Assembly (NCBI GenBank): GCA_020072765.1
Contig: JAIQGD010000052.1
Span: 1 to 42,370 of the forward strand
DNA length: 42,370 nt
Direction of reading: 5' to 3'
Source: Terriglobia bacterium
GTDB lineage: Bacteria; Acidobacteriota; Terriglobia; Acidiferrales; UBA7541
Shown here: piece by piece, positions 16,826 to 27,180 of the stretch
How positions within the stretch are numbered: the stretch's first letter is position 1
Layout: every line of letters starts with the position of its first letter
The notes under the pieces: generated by a model
Told to the model about the DNA's origin: nothing
The model's database searches: none
What the model saw: only the letters and a program-made list of their open reading frames with translations
Program-made: the position numbers and the translations under genes

Positions 16826-16878
16826 GCCGGGGCTTCAGCCCCGGCGTTCAGGCTTCTTCTTAGGGGGCTTTAGCCCCT
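16826..16878. repeat. Two GC-rich hairpins of the dispersed GGGGCTNNAGCCCC type
   Basis: GCCGGGGC-TTCA-GCCCCGGC (16826-16845) and GGGGC-TTTA-GCCCC (16864-16877). They follow the tolC stop and may end its transcript. Related palindromes occur at 30,521, 31,422, 34,314 and 34,354. Confidence 0.65.
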
Positions 16879-16945
16879 GAAGTTCCCTGAGACCTCTTTT
16901 TCCGCACCCTGTTCAGCCTGCGTCGCAACACGTTCGCCTCTCTCC

Positions 16946-16974
16946 TTGTTGCGCCATTCCCCTTGCCATAGAAT
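16946..16974 (+). promoter_or_regulatory. Promoter for the mutase gene
   Basis: TTGTTG (16946-16951), 17 nt, TAGAAT (16969-16974). Predicted start about 16981, 21 nt before the ATG at 17002. Confidence 0.6.
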
Positions 16975-17001
16975 GGCGGCACGACGGGCGCGCGTGCCGC
17001 C

Positions 17002-18747
<1,746 letters not shown>

Positions 18748-18794
18748 CGGCGGGCCACCTTCATCGCCCCCCGGCTCCGCGCGCGCATCCCCTG

Positions 18795-18951
18795 TAGCTC
18801 TTGCATATCTGCGTTTATCTGTGTTCATCTGTGTTCATCTGTGGATTCCTCTCTCTTTGCCTTCTGCGTGCCGTCACTGCATCTCTGCGGTGCAAACCTT
18901 CTCTCGCTAGCTCTTGCATATCTGCGTTTATCTGTGTTCATCTGTGGATTC
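18795..18951. repeat. Direct repeat of about 45-53 bp between mutase and meaB
   Basis: Copies at 18795-18847 and 18908-18951 share TAGCTCTTGCATATCTGCGT and the following TTATCTGTGTTCATCTGTGGATTC; the first copy has an extra 10-nt TGTTCATCTG unit. The stretch between is CT-rich. No gene is visible in the 217 nt between the two coding regions. Confidence 0.85.
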
Positions 18952-18964
18952 AATTCTTCCGCCC

Positions 18965-19921
18965 ATGGCCACGCAGATCGAAAACTGGGCCCAGCAAATC
19001 CGCGCGGGAGACGTCCGCGCGCTCTCCCGCGCCGTCACCGCCATCGAGAACCGCGCCCCGGAAGCCGAGCAACTCCTCGAAAAACTTTTTCCCTACACCG
19101 GCCGCGCCTGCCGCATCGGCATCACCGGCGCGCCGGGAACGGGGAAGAGCACTCTGGTGGACCGCCTCGCATCCTGCTATCGCGGCCAGGGCAAAAGCGT
19201 GGGGATTATCGCCGTCGATCCCTCGAGCCCCTTCACTGGAGGCGCCATTCTCGGCGACCGCATCCGCATGCAGGGGCTCGCTACCGACGAAGGCACGTTC
19301 ATCCGCTCGATGGCCACGCGCGGCTATCTGGGCGGCCTGGCGCAAGCCACCGGCGACGCCGCTCTGGTTCTCGACGCCGCCGGCAAGGACATGATTCTGG
19401 TCGAGACCGTCGGCGTGGGGCAGGGCGAAATCGAAGTCGTGCGCCTCGCCGACTGCACGCTCGTGGTCCTGGTGCCGGGGATGGGCGACGACGTGCAAAG
19501 CCTCAAGGCCGGGCTCATGGAGATCGGCGACATTTTTGTCCTCAACAAGTCCGACCGCGAGGGCGCCGACCGCTTCGAGCAGCAGTTGCGCGCCATTCTC
19601 GATATCGTCCCCGGCCGCGCCGGCTGGAAGCCCCCTATCGTGCGCACCGTCGCCACCGAAAACACCGGCGTGGACGAACTCGCCCGCCAGATCGCCCTCT
19701 ACCGCGACCATTTCGAAAAAGCCCACGACCGCCCCGCAAGGGAATTGGCCTACTGGAAGGAATGGCTGCTGCGCCTGCTAGAACGCCGCCTCGTCGAGCG
19801 CGTCCTCGACAAGCGCATCAGCGACACCGAGTTCGAAGCCCTAGCCGCCCAAGTCGCCGCCCGCAAGAAGGACCCCTACGCCGCCGTAAAAGAAATCCTC
19901 TCCCGCGCCGGAATCTCCTAA
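18965..19921 (+). CDS. meaB: MeaB/ArgK-type GTPase, chaperone of the B12 mutase
   Basis: 318 residues of G3E-family GTPase. Walker A is GAPGTGKST (about 57-65). It is followed by IIAVDPSSPFTGGAILGDRIRM, ETVGVGQGEIEV (switch region) and NKSD (GTP specificity, base recognition). MeaB loads adenosylcobalamin into the mutase and protects it from inactivation. Its place directly after the mutase gene supports that role. The ATG at 18965 (MATQIENWAQQI) is chosen; earlier starts fall in the direct repeat at 18,908-18,951. Confidence 0.95.
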   Translation: MATQIENWAQQIRAGDVRALSRAVTAIENRAPEAEQLLEKLFPYTGRACRIGITGAPGTGKSTLVDRLASCYRGQGKSVGIIAVDPSSPFTGGAILGDRIRMQGLATDEGTFIRSMATRGYLGGLAQATGDAALVLDAAGKDMILVETVGVGQGEIEVVRLADCTLVVLVPGMGDDVQSLKAGLMEIGDIFVLNKSDREGADRFEQQLRAILDIVPGRAGWKPPIVRTVATENTGVDELARQIALYRDHFEKAHDRPARELAYWKEWLLRLLERRLVERVLDKRISDTEFEALAAQVAARKKDPYAAVKEILSRAGIS

Positions 19922-20030
19922 TGCGTCCAGGGAACAGGTTGTTATGGGATCAGCAAGATCAAAGGCGAAAGCCATGGGCACCCGCCTTCTGCCAACCGAA
20001 TTTGACCGCGCCGCGAAAATCAACCCTTGT

Positions 20031-20252
20031 TCAGAGGTTCCTTAAGCTCTTGCGAGCTAGCTCTTCCAGATACCGTTGATGGGCGAGAGTATTCCGCCAT
20101 GCATAAACAGCGCAACCGCCGAAGGCCAAGAAGGCGAGCCAAGCTCTGCTATTACCACCCAAAGCATCAATGAGTCCGGCCAGAGCCATACCCGTAAGGA
20201 ACAAGCTCATGATAGTCTTACCCACTGGCGTTCTTGCTGCGATGTACGGCAT
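20031..20252 (-). CDS. Small two-helix membrane protein, unknown
   Basis: 73 residues: two hydrophobic segments (about 13-32 and 37-52) separated by a short polar turn, then a charged tail (YLEELARKSLRNL). A GGGAG lies 7 nt before the ATG at 20252, which supports translation. I recognise no family. GC is lower than in the flanking genes, as in the next gene upstream. It follows that gene on the same strand after 89 nt. Confidence 0.5.
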   Translation of the reverse strand: MPYIAARTPVGKTIMSLFLTGMALAGLIDALGGNSRAWLAFLAFGGCAVYAWRNTLAHQRYLEELARKSLRNL

Positions 20253-20341
20253 GACTTTCTCCCTCGGCGGCCTGTGCGTTTGTCCAGTTCGCGGATCGGT
20301 CCTAGATACTCCGCTGGGCCATACTGAACCTCAGCCAGCGC

Positions 20342-20941
20342 CTACTGTTGGCACGCAGTGCGAGCGCTGCCTATTTCATTTCCGCTCTTGTCTTTTTTAT
20401 TCACGACTACGATGTGAACACCTCTTTGTTGGAGATGTTGCAATTCCGGCCCCTTGTACTTCACTCTTACCTCAGAAGGCGAGAGATTGTACGAGTCCCG
20501 ATATTCGTATCGCCCGCCGCTAAAAGTCGCACCGGCTGCAAGTCCGATACCGCCCGTCAACACACCCGCAACCATTGCATTCCTGAACCGGTGTCCCTCA
20601 GCGCTGGTTACAATCAGGCACTGTTTAGGTGCATTGCTGACAACCGCCGGAGTCGCAACCGCTGCGGGCGATGGCTGTGCCGCAGACGGAACAACCGGGG
20701 CTGATTTAGGGTCGCCTACCGGCGCGGAAACGAGTGCAAACGACGGTTGAACGAGTGCATACGTAACCTGTCGGCACGCTCTGCCGTTGACGACCGTTTC
20801 GTCCGGTCCTATGTAGTTGCCGCTTGAGGCCAGATCGTGACATTGCATCTGAATCGTTGTCTGCTGCTGTGCTGCTGGCTGCTGGGCTGGAAGCGCCAAG
20901 GCGAACGTCGAGGCCAACAGGAGTGCGAGGGCGAGTCTCAT
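20342..20941 (-). CDS. Secreted hypothetical protein with glycine-zipper segment
   Basis: 199 residues. Signal peptide (about 1-20, cleavage near LPAQQ). The mature part has three segments: one with two cysteines (QCHDLAS...GRACRQV), a Pro/Ala-rich middle, and a Gly-zipper-like stretch NAMVAGVLTGGIGLAAGATFSGG ending in GRYEYRDSY. A C-terminal VHIVVVNKKDKSG and a last cysteine follow. AAGGAG sits 8 nt before the ATG at 20941, which decides that start over a 38-residue longer frame. No family recognised. An envelope location is likely from the signal peptide and the glycine-rich segment. Confidence 0.6.
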   Translation of the reverse strand: MRLALALLLASTFALALPAQQPAAQQQTTIQMQCHDLASSGNYIGPDETVVNGRACRQVTYALVQPSFALVSAPVGDPKSAPVVPSAAQPSPAAVATPAVVSNAPKQCLIVTSAEGHRFRNAMVAGVLTGGIGLAAGATFSGGRYEYRDSYNLSPSEVRVKYKGPELQHLQQRGVHIVVVNKKDKSGNEIGSARTACQQ

Positions 20942-21493
20942 TTTCAGTGCTCCTTTGAGAATAGGCACGCCCACAACTCTGAGCCATAGAACCGACGAGC
21001 ACGATAGTACTTTGCCTTTAGAGTAAATAGACAGCACAGTGCCGCGGGTGGCCAACTGTTTCGCGCTGCCGAAGTGAACGCCTCTCGATTTTGGGGGTGG
21101 CCCATCCCTTCAGTTTTTGATGGGGTGGGACGGTTTTCGATTTCTCGCCTCGAACTCTTACTTCGGCCGCGAATTTGGTGTGCACACGCTCTCCTCGCCA
21201 TGCGGATGGAGTCGACGACTGCTCCATAACCACAATTTCGGGACCGCGCGACGACCGGGGCTGGGAAAGGGTGCTGGGCGGCGCAAAAAGTGCCAAATTG
21301 AGGCATTTTAGGGGGCGTTAAGGGGCCTTAATTGCATCCACGTGGAAGGAATTAGAAGCTTCGATGTGGAAGTAGTTTTCAGGGGCGGCGCGGCGGAATT
21401 GGGCGACTGGGTGATTTGAACTTTCCACTTTCCCCTGCTAACTTCTTACATCTGCATGTTTGTCGCTGCGTTTGTGATTTTTCTGGGAGACCG
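20942..21493. other. Lower-GC gap without a convincing gene
   Basis: About 550 nt. Short open frames exist on both strands, but none has a Shine-Dalgarno start or a recognisable protein. It holds fragments of dispersed type, e.g. GGGTGGCCCATCCC near 21,095 with a partial complement near 21,120, and TAAGGGGCCTTAA near 21,320. Confidence 0.5.
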
Positions 21494-22330
21494 ATGAAGC
21501 TCGGAGAGCTCGAATTCCACGTCGTGCGGGCCGGGCACGTGCGGCTCGATGGGGGAGCGATGTTTGGCGTGATTCCGCGGCCGCTGTGGGAGAAGAAGAT
21601 TGCTCCCGACGCGCGCAACCGGATCACGCTGGCGATGAACTGCCTGCTGATCCGCGCGGGCGGCAAACGCATCCTGGTGGACACCGGCGCGGGCGATAAG
21701 CTGAACGCCAAGCTGTGCGACATCCATGGCCTCGACGGGCACTTTCTTGGCGACGGCCTGCAAAGCCGGGGCGTGCGTCCCGAGGACATCGACATCGTTG
21801 TGAACACGCATCTGCACTTCGATCATTGCGGCGGCAACACGCGCATCGAAAAGGACAAGGTCGTGCCGGCATTTCCCAACGCGCGCTACCTAATTCAGCG
21901 CGGCGAATTCGAGCACGCCGTGGAGCCGTGCGAGCGCGACCGCGCCAGCTATTTTCCGGACAATTACGCGCCGCTGGAAACCGCGGGCGTGCTGTCGTTT
22001 CTCGATGGCGATCATGCGATCGCGCCGGGCGTCGAAGCGGTGCGCGTTCCGGGCCACAACGCGGACATGCAGTGCATCAAGCTGACGGGCGGCGGCCAGA
22101 CCGCGTTTTTCTTCGCCGATCTGGTGCCCACCACGGCGCATCTCCCGCTTCCGTGGATTATGGGGTACGATCTTTACCCGATGACGACGCTGGAAAACAA
22201 GAAGCGGTGGATTCCCGAGGCCGTCCGGGAAGGCTGGCTCGCGCTATTCGCGCACGACGCGCGCGTGCCCGCCGCCTACGTGCGCGAGCGCGGCAACCAG
22301 TGGGAAGCGGAACCGGCCTCGGCCGATTGA
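21494..22330 (+). CDS. MBL-fold hydrolase, lactonase (YtnP/AttM)-like
   Basis: 278 residues. The zinc site is clear: THLHFDHCGG (HxHxDH, about 108-113), then VPGHNADM (third His) and the Asp in FFADLVPT. The opening NCLLIRAGGKRILVDTGAGDKL is typical of the lactonase-like branch, which hydrolyses lactone rings such as acyl-homoserine lactones. The substrate here is unproven. The ATG at 21494 with GGGAGA just upstream is chosen over a 26-residue longer frame. It is the first gene of a rightward run with mtnP (24-nt gap) and a PfkB kinase. Confidence 0.85.
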   Translation: MKLGELEFHVVRAGHVRLDGGAMFGVIPRPLWEKKIAPDARNRITLAMNCLLIRAGGKRILVDTGAGDKLNAKLCDIHGLDGHFLGDGLQSRGVRPEDIDIVVNTHLHFDHCGGNTRIEKDKVVPAFPNARYLIQRGEFEHAVEPCERDRASYFPDNYAPLETAGVLSFLDGDHAIAPGVEAVRVPGHNADMQCIKLTGGGQTAFFFADLVPTTAHLPLPWIMGYDLYPMTTLENKKRWIPEAVREGWLALFAHDARVPAAYVRERGNQWEAEPASAD

Positions 22331-22353
22331 GGTTGAAAATTTCAGGAGCACTC

Positions 22354-23247
22354 ATGCCCAAAGCGAAGAAGACGAAATCCAGGCAGGAGCCGGTGAAGAT
22401 CGGCATCATCGGCGGCAGCGGCCTGTACACCATGGCGGGCCTCACCGACTCGCGCGAAGTGCGCGTGAAGACGCCGTTCGGCGATCCTTCCGACGCGATC
22501 GTCACCGGCAATCTCGAAGGGCGGCGCGTCGCTTTTCTTTCGCGCCACGGCCGCGGCCATCTGTTTTCGCCGAGCGAAATCAACTACCGCGCCAATATCT
22601 GCGCGCTGAAAATGCTGGGCGTCGAGCGGATTATTTCGGTGAGCGCGGTGGGCTCGTTGCGCGAGAATCTGCCGCCGCTGGATTTCCTGATTCCCGACCA
22701 GTTTTTCGACCGCACGCGCGGGCGCATCGCGACGTTCTTCAGCGGCGGGATCGTGGCCCATATCACCTTCGACAAGCCCACGTGCCCGGCGCTGTCCGAG
22801 CACCTGGCGGGCGCGTGCGACCGCGCGGGCGTCAAGGCGCATCGCGGCGGCACCTACGTGTGCATGGAGGGCCCGCAATTTTCCACGCTGGCCGAATCCA
22901 ACACGTATCGCCAGCAGCGCTTCGACGTGATCGGCATGACCAACCTCACCGAGGCGAAGCTGGCGCGCGAGGCGGAGATTTGCTACGCCACGCTGGCGAT
23001 GATCACCGATTACGATTGCTGGCATCCGCAACACGACGCCGTGACGCTGGATGAGATCATCGGCAACCTGAACAAGAACGCCGAAAACGCGCAGCGCGCC
23101 ATCCGCGAGGCCGTGCGCGGGCTCGATGGCGCGCGGACGTGCAAATGCAGCTCCGCCCTGGCCCACGCGGTGCTCACCGACCGCGCACGCATTCCGGCCG
23201 CGACGAAGAAGCGCCTGGCGCCGATCATCGGCAAATACATTTCGTAG
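22354..23247 (+). CDS. mtnP: S-methyl-5'-thioadenosine phosphorylase
   Basis: 297 residues. It splits methylthioadenosine with phosphate into adenine and methylthioribose-1-phosphate, salvaging the by-product of polyamine synthesis. Seen: IGIIGGSGLY (phosphate-binding), SRHGRGH, SPSEINYRANI, GGTYVCMEGPQFSTLAES and MTNLTEAKLAREAEICYATLAMITDYDCWH. The last two strings are those of MTA-type rather than purine-nucleoside-type enzymes. About 20 extra Lys-rich N-terminal residues precede the core. AGGAG precedes the ATG. No mtnA follows, so the fate of methylthioribose-1-phosphate is not shown by the window. Confidence 0.94.
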   Translation: MPKAKKTKSRQEPVKIGIIGGSGLYTMAGLTDSREVRVKTPFGDPSDAIVTGNLEGRRVAFLSRHGRGHLFSPSEINYRANICALKMLGVERIISVSAVGSLRENLPPLDFLIPDQFFDRTRGRIATFFSGGIVAHITFDKPTCPALSEHLAGACDRAGVKAHRGGTYVCMEGPQFSTLAESNTYRQQRFDVIGMTNLTEAKLAREAEICYATLAMITDYDCWHPQHDAVTLDEIIGNLNKNAENAQRAIREAVRGLDGARTCKCSSALAHAVLTDRARIPAATKKRLAPIIGKYIS

Positions 23248-23306
23248 TGGCGGCAGACACCAACACAGAGCTGTGCGAAGCAGCCTGCTGAGAACACGGA
23301 GAGCTC

Positions 23307-24215
23307 ATGTCACTTCTCGTCGTCGGATCGGTTGCCTTTGATGACATCGAAACGCCGTACGGCCGGGCGCAGCGCACGCTGGGCGGCGCGGCGAGCTATT
23401 TCGCGCTGGCCGCCAGCCACTTCACGCCGGTGCGCATGGTGGCCATTGTCGGAGACGATTTCACGGACAAGGAGAAGGCCGTCTTCCGCGGGCGCAAGAT
23501 CGATCTGACGGGCCTGGAGCACGCCTCCGGCAAGACGTTTTTCTGGGCGGGGCGTTACAGCCTGAACATGAACGAGCGGACGACGCTGGCGACCGAGCTG
23601 AACGTGTTCGCCGGGTTTCGCCCCACGCTGCCGGACCCGTATCTGGACTCGTCCTACATTTTTCTCGGCAACATCGATCCGTCGCTGCAGCGGTCCGTGC
23701 TCAAGCAGGTGAAGCGCAAGCCGAAGGTCGCCGGCCTGGACACCATGAATTACTGGATCGAGGGCACGCCCGCCGAGCTGCGCGAGACGCTGAAGCACGT
23801 CGATATCCTGACCATCAATGACGACGAGACGCGCCAGCTGACCGGCGAGCACAACCTGCTGCGCGCCGCCAAACACGTGTTCAAGATGGGCCCTCGCACA
23901 CTGATCATCAAGCGCGGCGAGCACGGCGCGCTCATGATCCACGACGGGTTTATTTTTTCGGTGCCCGCCTTTCCGCTGGAGGAGGTGCGCGACCCGACCG
24001 GAGCGGGCGACACGTTTGCGGGCGGCTTCATGGGGTATCTGGCGGGGGCGGGGCGCGCCAACGAACAGACGCTGCGCTCGGCGATGGTGTATGGCTCGGT
24101 GCTCGCGAGCTTCACGGTGGAGCGATTCGGCGTCGAGCGGCTGGCGAGCGTCACGCGCAAGGAGATCGTGGCTCGGGCCCGGCGCTTCGCACGCCTGACG
24201 ACGTTCAAGCTGTAG
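23307..24215 (+). CDS. PfkB-family sugar/nucleoside kinase
   Basis: 302 residues, ribokinase fold. LGGAASYFALAASHF is the N-terminal signature; DPTGAGDTFAGGFMGYLA carries the catalytic Asp and anion hole; LTINDDETRQLTG is the family's internal motif. It phosphorylates a sugar or nucleoside hydroxyl from ATP. The substrate is not evident. Lying 59 nt after mtnP it may act on a product of nucleoside salvage, but that is inference. GGAGAG precedes the ATG. Confidence 0.85.
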   Translation: MSLLVVGSVAFDDIETPYGRAQRTLGGAASYFALAASHFTPVRMVAIVGDDFTDKEKAVFRGRKIDLTGLEHASGKTFFWAGRYSLNMNERTTLATELNVFAGFRPTLPDPYLDSSYIFLGNIDPSLQRSVLKQVKRKPKVAGLDTMNYWIEGTPAELRETLKHVDILTINDDETRQLTGEHNLLRAAKHVFKMGPRTLIIKRGEHGALMIHDGFIFSVPAFPLEEVRDPTGAGDTFAGGFMGYLAGAGRANEQTLRSAMVYGSVLASFTVERFGVERLASVTRKEIVARARRFARLTTFKL

Positions 24216-24309
24216 CAGTGGCGGCATAGCGCTTTTCGAGAGGGCCCTGGCGTACTCCGTGTGACCCGCAAGGGGTGTAGAATCCGCGTAGGATGCGGAA
24301 GGGGGCACG

Positions 24310-24975
24310 ATGCTGCATGGCCTGAACACCTACGAGATCACGCGGCTTCTGGTGGCGGCGGTGCTGGGCGGCGCCGTTGGCCTGGAGCGCGAACTGAGCC
24401 ACAAGCCCGCCGGGATTCGCACCAACATGCTGATCTGCCTGGGCGCGGCGCTGTTCACGATTCTTTCCTACGACATGGCGAGCGCGTTCGGCGGAGATCA
24501 TACGCGCATCGCCGCGCAGATCATTCCCGGAATCGGATTCATCGGCGCGGGTGTGGTGATTCGCGAGCGGGGGACGGTGATCGGCATCACCAGCGCGGCG
24601 ACGATCTTTGTGGTGGCCAGCATCGGCATGGCGGTGGGTGCGGGGATGTATGGCATCGGCGTGGTGGCCGCGGCGATCCTGCTGGCGTCGCTGGTGGTGA
24701 TCGGCCGGCTGGAGCAGCGGTTTGGCCTGCACCTGCGGCTGATGAATTTTCGCGTGACGGCTACGAGCGACGATATCGCCGAGCGCGTCCGCCGGATCGT
24801 GGACGAACTGGGAATCACCACGCGGAGATGGAACACGCACCGGACCGACGGATCCCTGCTGGCGGAATTTGAGGCCGAGGTCACCGTGCCCCAGGAGCGC
24901 GATCTGGTGACGCGGCTGAGCGCCCTGAACGCCCACTGCGAGGCCCGCCCCATACGCCCGGTGACCGCGCTGTAG
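24310..24975 (+). CDS. MgtC/SapB-family membrane protein
   Basis: 221 residues. Four or five hydrophobic helices (about 9-25, 40-55, 68-85, 92-110, 115-132) with the MgtC signatures GGAVGLERELSHKPAGIRTNML and IPGIGFIGAGVVIRERGTVIGITSAATIFV. A soluble ACT-like C-terminal domain (about 143-221) follows. MgtC proteins sit in the inner membrane and affect Mg2+ starvation and F-type ATPase activity in pathogens; roles elsewhere are unclear. GGAAGGGGG precedes the ATG. Confidence 0.92.
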   Translation: MLHGLNTYEITRLLVAAVLGGAVGLERELSHKPAGIRTNMLICLGAALFTILSYDMASAFGGDHTRIAAQIIPGIGFIGAGVVIRERGTVIGITSAATIFVVASIGMAVGAGMYGIGVVAAAILLASLVVIGRLEQRFGLHLRLMNFRVTATSDDIAERVRRIVDELGITTRRWNTHRTDGSLLAEFEAEVTVPQERDLVTRLSALNAHCEARPIRPVTAL

Positions 24976-25036
24976 CGCGCGGCATTTTCGGTGAAGATGC
25001 CGCCGGCAACCCTTCGGGCGCATCCCGAATCCGAAG

Positions 25037-25066
25037 TTGACGTGCCGCACAGCGGGATGCTATCAA
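25037..25066 (+). promoter_or_regulatory. Promoter before the IPT/TIG lipoprotein gene
   Basis: TTGACG (25037-25042), 18 nt, TATCAA (25061-25066), with TGC before the -10. Predicted start about 25073, leader about 112 nt. Confidence 0.45.
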
Positions 25067-25184
25067 TCTTGTGTATTGGGCAGGGGGAGTTGCCGGCGGT
25101 CTGCTGTTTCCCTCGTTCCGCTTTCCCGGCTGCTGGTGGCGGGCGGCTTCGGGATCCGCATGAAAATTCGCAAGGAGGCAGGGC

Positions 25185-26117
25185 TTGAAGCGATTGCGCT
25201 GGGCCGCACTGTCGGTAGCAGGAATGATCGGGCTCTTGGGAGGGTGCGGCAGCAAGAGCGGGACGTCTGCGTTTAACCCCACGCCTATTATCACCAATCT
25301 GTTTCCGTCGAACATCACGGCGGGCAGCCAGAATTTCACGCTGTTTATCAAAGGGACGGGATTCATTTCCACCGGGCAGGGCGTGTCGTTCGGCTACTGG
25401 AACGGCGCGGCTCGTTCCAGCACGTACAACGCCGGGACGGGCGAGCTGATGGTGTTGATCCCCGCGTCGGACGTGGTGAATCCCGGGCTCGTGCAGGTGA
25501 CGGTGTTTAATCCCGCGCCGGGCGGCGGGACGTCCGGGGCGATCAGCTTCAATATCGAAGCGCTGCAGCCGGGTGCGCCCGCGATTGGGTCGTTTTCTCC
25601 GCCGAGCGCGACGGCAGGCGGGCCGAACTTCACCTTGACGGTGAATGGCTCAAACTTCGCGGCGAACGACGTGGTGACGTGGAACGGCAGCGAGCGCACC
25701 ACCACCTACCTGACGGCGAATCAGGTGACCGCCGCGATTACATCGCAGGACATTCTGACGGCGGGTTTCGGCAGCGTTTCGGTGAGCACTCCCGGACTGG
25801 TCGTGGCCTCGCCGTCGCTGACCTATCCGGTCAACGGGCCGAACAATCCGGCTCCGTCGATCGGGTCGCTTTCCCCGGCGAGCGTGCCGGCGGGCGGGAC
25901 GGATCTTGAGGTGGCCGTGAGCGGCTCGGGATTCGTGGATGGTTCGGTGGCGGAATGGAACGGGAACCCGCTGGCGACGGCGTACGTGAGCGGCTCGCGC
26001 CTGATGGTCTTGATTCCCACCGCCAACATGGTATCCGCGGCCACGCCGAGCATCACGGTGACCAATCCCGCGCCGGGCGGCGGCACGTCGGCAGGCGTCA
26101 CGTTCACGGTGCAGTGA
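25185..26117 (+). CDS. Lipoprotein with three IPT/TIG domains
   Basis: 310 residues. A signal sequence ends in LLGGC, with Cys21 as the lipid attachment residue. Three Ig-like IPT/TIG domains follow (about 28-125, 128-212, 215-310), each opening with P(xx)I-S-PSxxTAGGxxFTLxVxGSxF and closing with a TNPAPGGGTS-type turn. These domains occur in cell-surface binding proteins; the ligand is unknown. The start is TTG at 25185: AAGGAGG lies 7 nt before it, and no ATG in frame would give a signal peptide. The protein should be anchored to a membrane facing the periplasm or surface. Confidence 0.85.
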   Translation: MKRLRWAALSVAGMIGLLGGCGSKSGTSAFNPTPIITNLFPSNITAGSQNFTLFIKGTGFISTGQGVSFGYWNGAARSSTYNAGTGELMVLIPASDVVNPGLVQVTVFNPAPGGGTSGAISFNIEALQPGAPAIGSFSPPSATAGGPNFTLTVNGSNFAANDVVTWNGSERTTTYLTANQVTAAITSQDILTAGFGSVSVSTPGLVVASPSLTYPVNGPNNPAPSIGSLSPASVPAGGTDLEVAVSGSGFVDGSVAEWNGNPLATAYVSGSRLMVLIPTANMVSAATPSITVTNPAPGGGTSAGVTFTVQ

Positions 26118-26191
26118 GCGGCGCGACTCCCGGCGGCAGGGCGCGCGCCGGGAAGTGGTAACTCTTAACGCTCGCCGTGTGTCGCGGCGTC

Positions 26192-26220
26192 TGGACGCGG
26201 CGGCAAAAATTCCTTATTCT
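26192..26220 (+). promoter_or_regulatory. Promoter for the murein-recycling genes
   Basis: TGGACG (26192-26197), 17 nt, TATTCT (26215-26220). The start point near 26227 leaves only about 6 nt before the ATG at 26233. Confidence 0.5.
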
Positions 26221-26232
26221 CGATTGCGCCAG

Positions 26233-27180
26233 ATGCCGCCACCTCTCAAGCCTCCTGCGCTGCGCCCGGGCGACCGAATCCGCATCCTCTCGCCCGCCAG
26301 CCCCGTGAAGCCGGATCACCTGCAAAACGGCTGTGAGGAAATTGCGCGGCTGGGCTATGCGCCGGTGATGGACCGCGCCAGCGTGCTGGCGCAGGAGAGC
26401 TATTTCGCCGGCTCGGCGGAAGCGCGGCGCGGTGCGCTGGAAGCGGCGCTGGCGGAAGCTGACTCGCGCGCGATTTTTTGCTCGCGGGGTGGATACGGTT
26501 CCAATTATCTCCTCGAGGGCTTGCGGGCCGCGCCCGGCGCGCCGAAGATTCTGCTGGGATCGAGCGACATCACTTCACTGCAGATATTTTTCTGGCAGAG
26601 ATTCGGCTGGGTGACGTTCTACGGCCCCATGGTGGCGCAGAATTTCGATCGCGGCGCCGGCGCATCGCACGGCTACGACCGCGCCAGTTTCACGCGCGCG
26701 GTCACGGAAACGAAGCAAGGGTGGACGCTCGCTCTGGAAGGGGAGGCGCTCGTGTCTGGGACCGCTGAAGGCGTGCTGCTCGGGGGATGCCTGACGCTGG
26801 TCGAGGCGGCGCTGGGGACTCCGTGGGAACTCGATACGCGCGGGGCGATCCTGGTGATCGAGGACCGCGGCATGAAACCGTATCAGGTGGATCGCGCGCT
26901 GGTGCATTTGCGGCAGGCGGGAAAATTGCGCGAGGCGGCCGGGTTGGTCCTTGGCGATTTTCCGGAGTGCGAGCCGCCGGCGGGGGGCGAAAGCGTCCGG
27001 GACGTCGCGCGACGGATTCTCGGGCCGCTGGGCCTGCCGATGGTTTGGGGCGCGCCGGTGGGGCACACGGCGCGGGCCGCGCTGACGCTTCCGCTGGGCG
27101 TGCGCGCGCGACTGTCCACAGTAGCGGCAGGGAGCGCGCCGCCGACGCTGGAAATTCTGGAACCCGCGTGCGCGCCATGA
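26233..27180 (+). CDS. LD-carboxypeptidase (muramoyltetrapeptide carboxypeptidase, S66)
   Basis: 315 residues. It removes the terminal D-Ala from the recycled tetrapeptide L-Ala-gamma-D-Glu-mDAP-D-Ala. The S66 motifs are seen: RPGDRIRILSPASP, FCSRGGYGSNYLL, the nucleophile region LLGSSDITSL, LVIEDRGMKPYQVDRAL with the catalytic Glu, and PVGHTARAALTLPLGV with the catalytic His. The protein has no signal peptide, as expected for a cytoplasmic recycling enzyme. The ATG at 26233 is chosen because a promoter ends just before it; the frame runs 26 residues further. It overlaps mpl by ATGA. Confidence 0.92.
   Translation: MPPPLKPPALRPGDRIRILSPASPVKPDHLQNGCEEIARLGYAPVMDRASVLAQESYFAGSAEARRGALEAALAEADSRAIFCSRGGYGSNYLLEGLRAAPGAPKILLGSSDITSLQIFFWQRFGWVTFYGPMVAQNFDRGAGASHGYDRASFTRAVTETKQGWTLALEGEALVSGTAEGVLLGGCLTLVEAALGTPWELDTRGAILVIEDRGMKPYQVDRALVHLRQAGKLREAAGLVLGDFPECEPPAGGESVRDVARRILGPLGLPMVWGAPVGHTARAALTLPLGVRARLSTVAAGSAPPTLEILEPACAP

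Noticed and set aside
20944-21306. 120-residue minus-strand frame as a gene
   Set aside because: No Shine-Dalgarno sequence, no domain, odd composition, and it crosses the start region of the secreted protein at 20,941.
21117-21311. Short plus-strand frame in the lower-GC gap
   Set aside because: 64 codons, no start signal, no similarity that I recognise.
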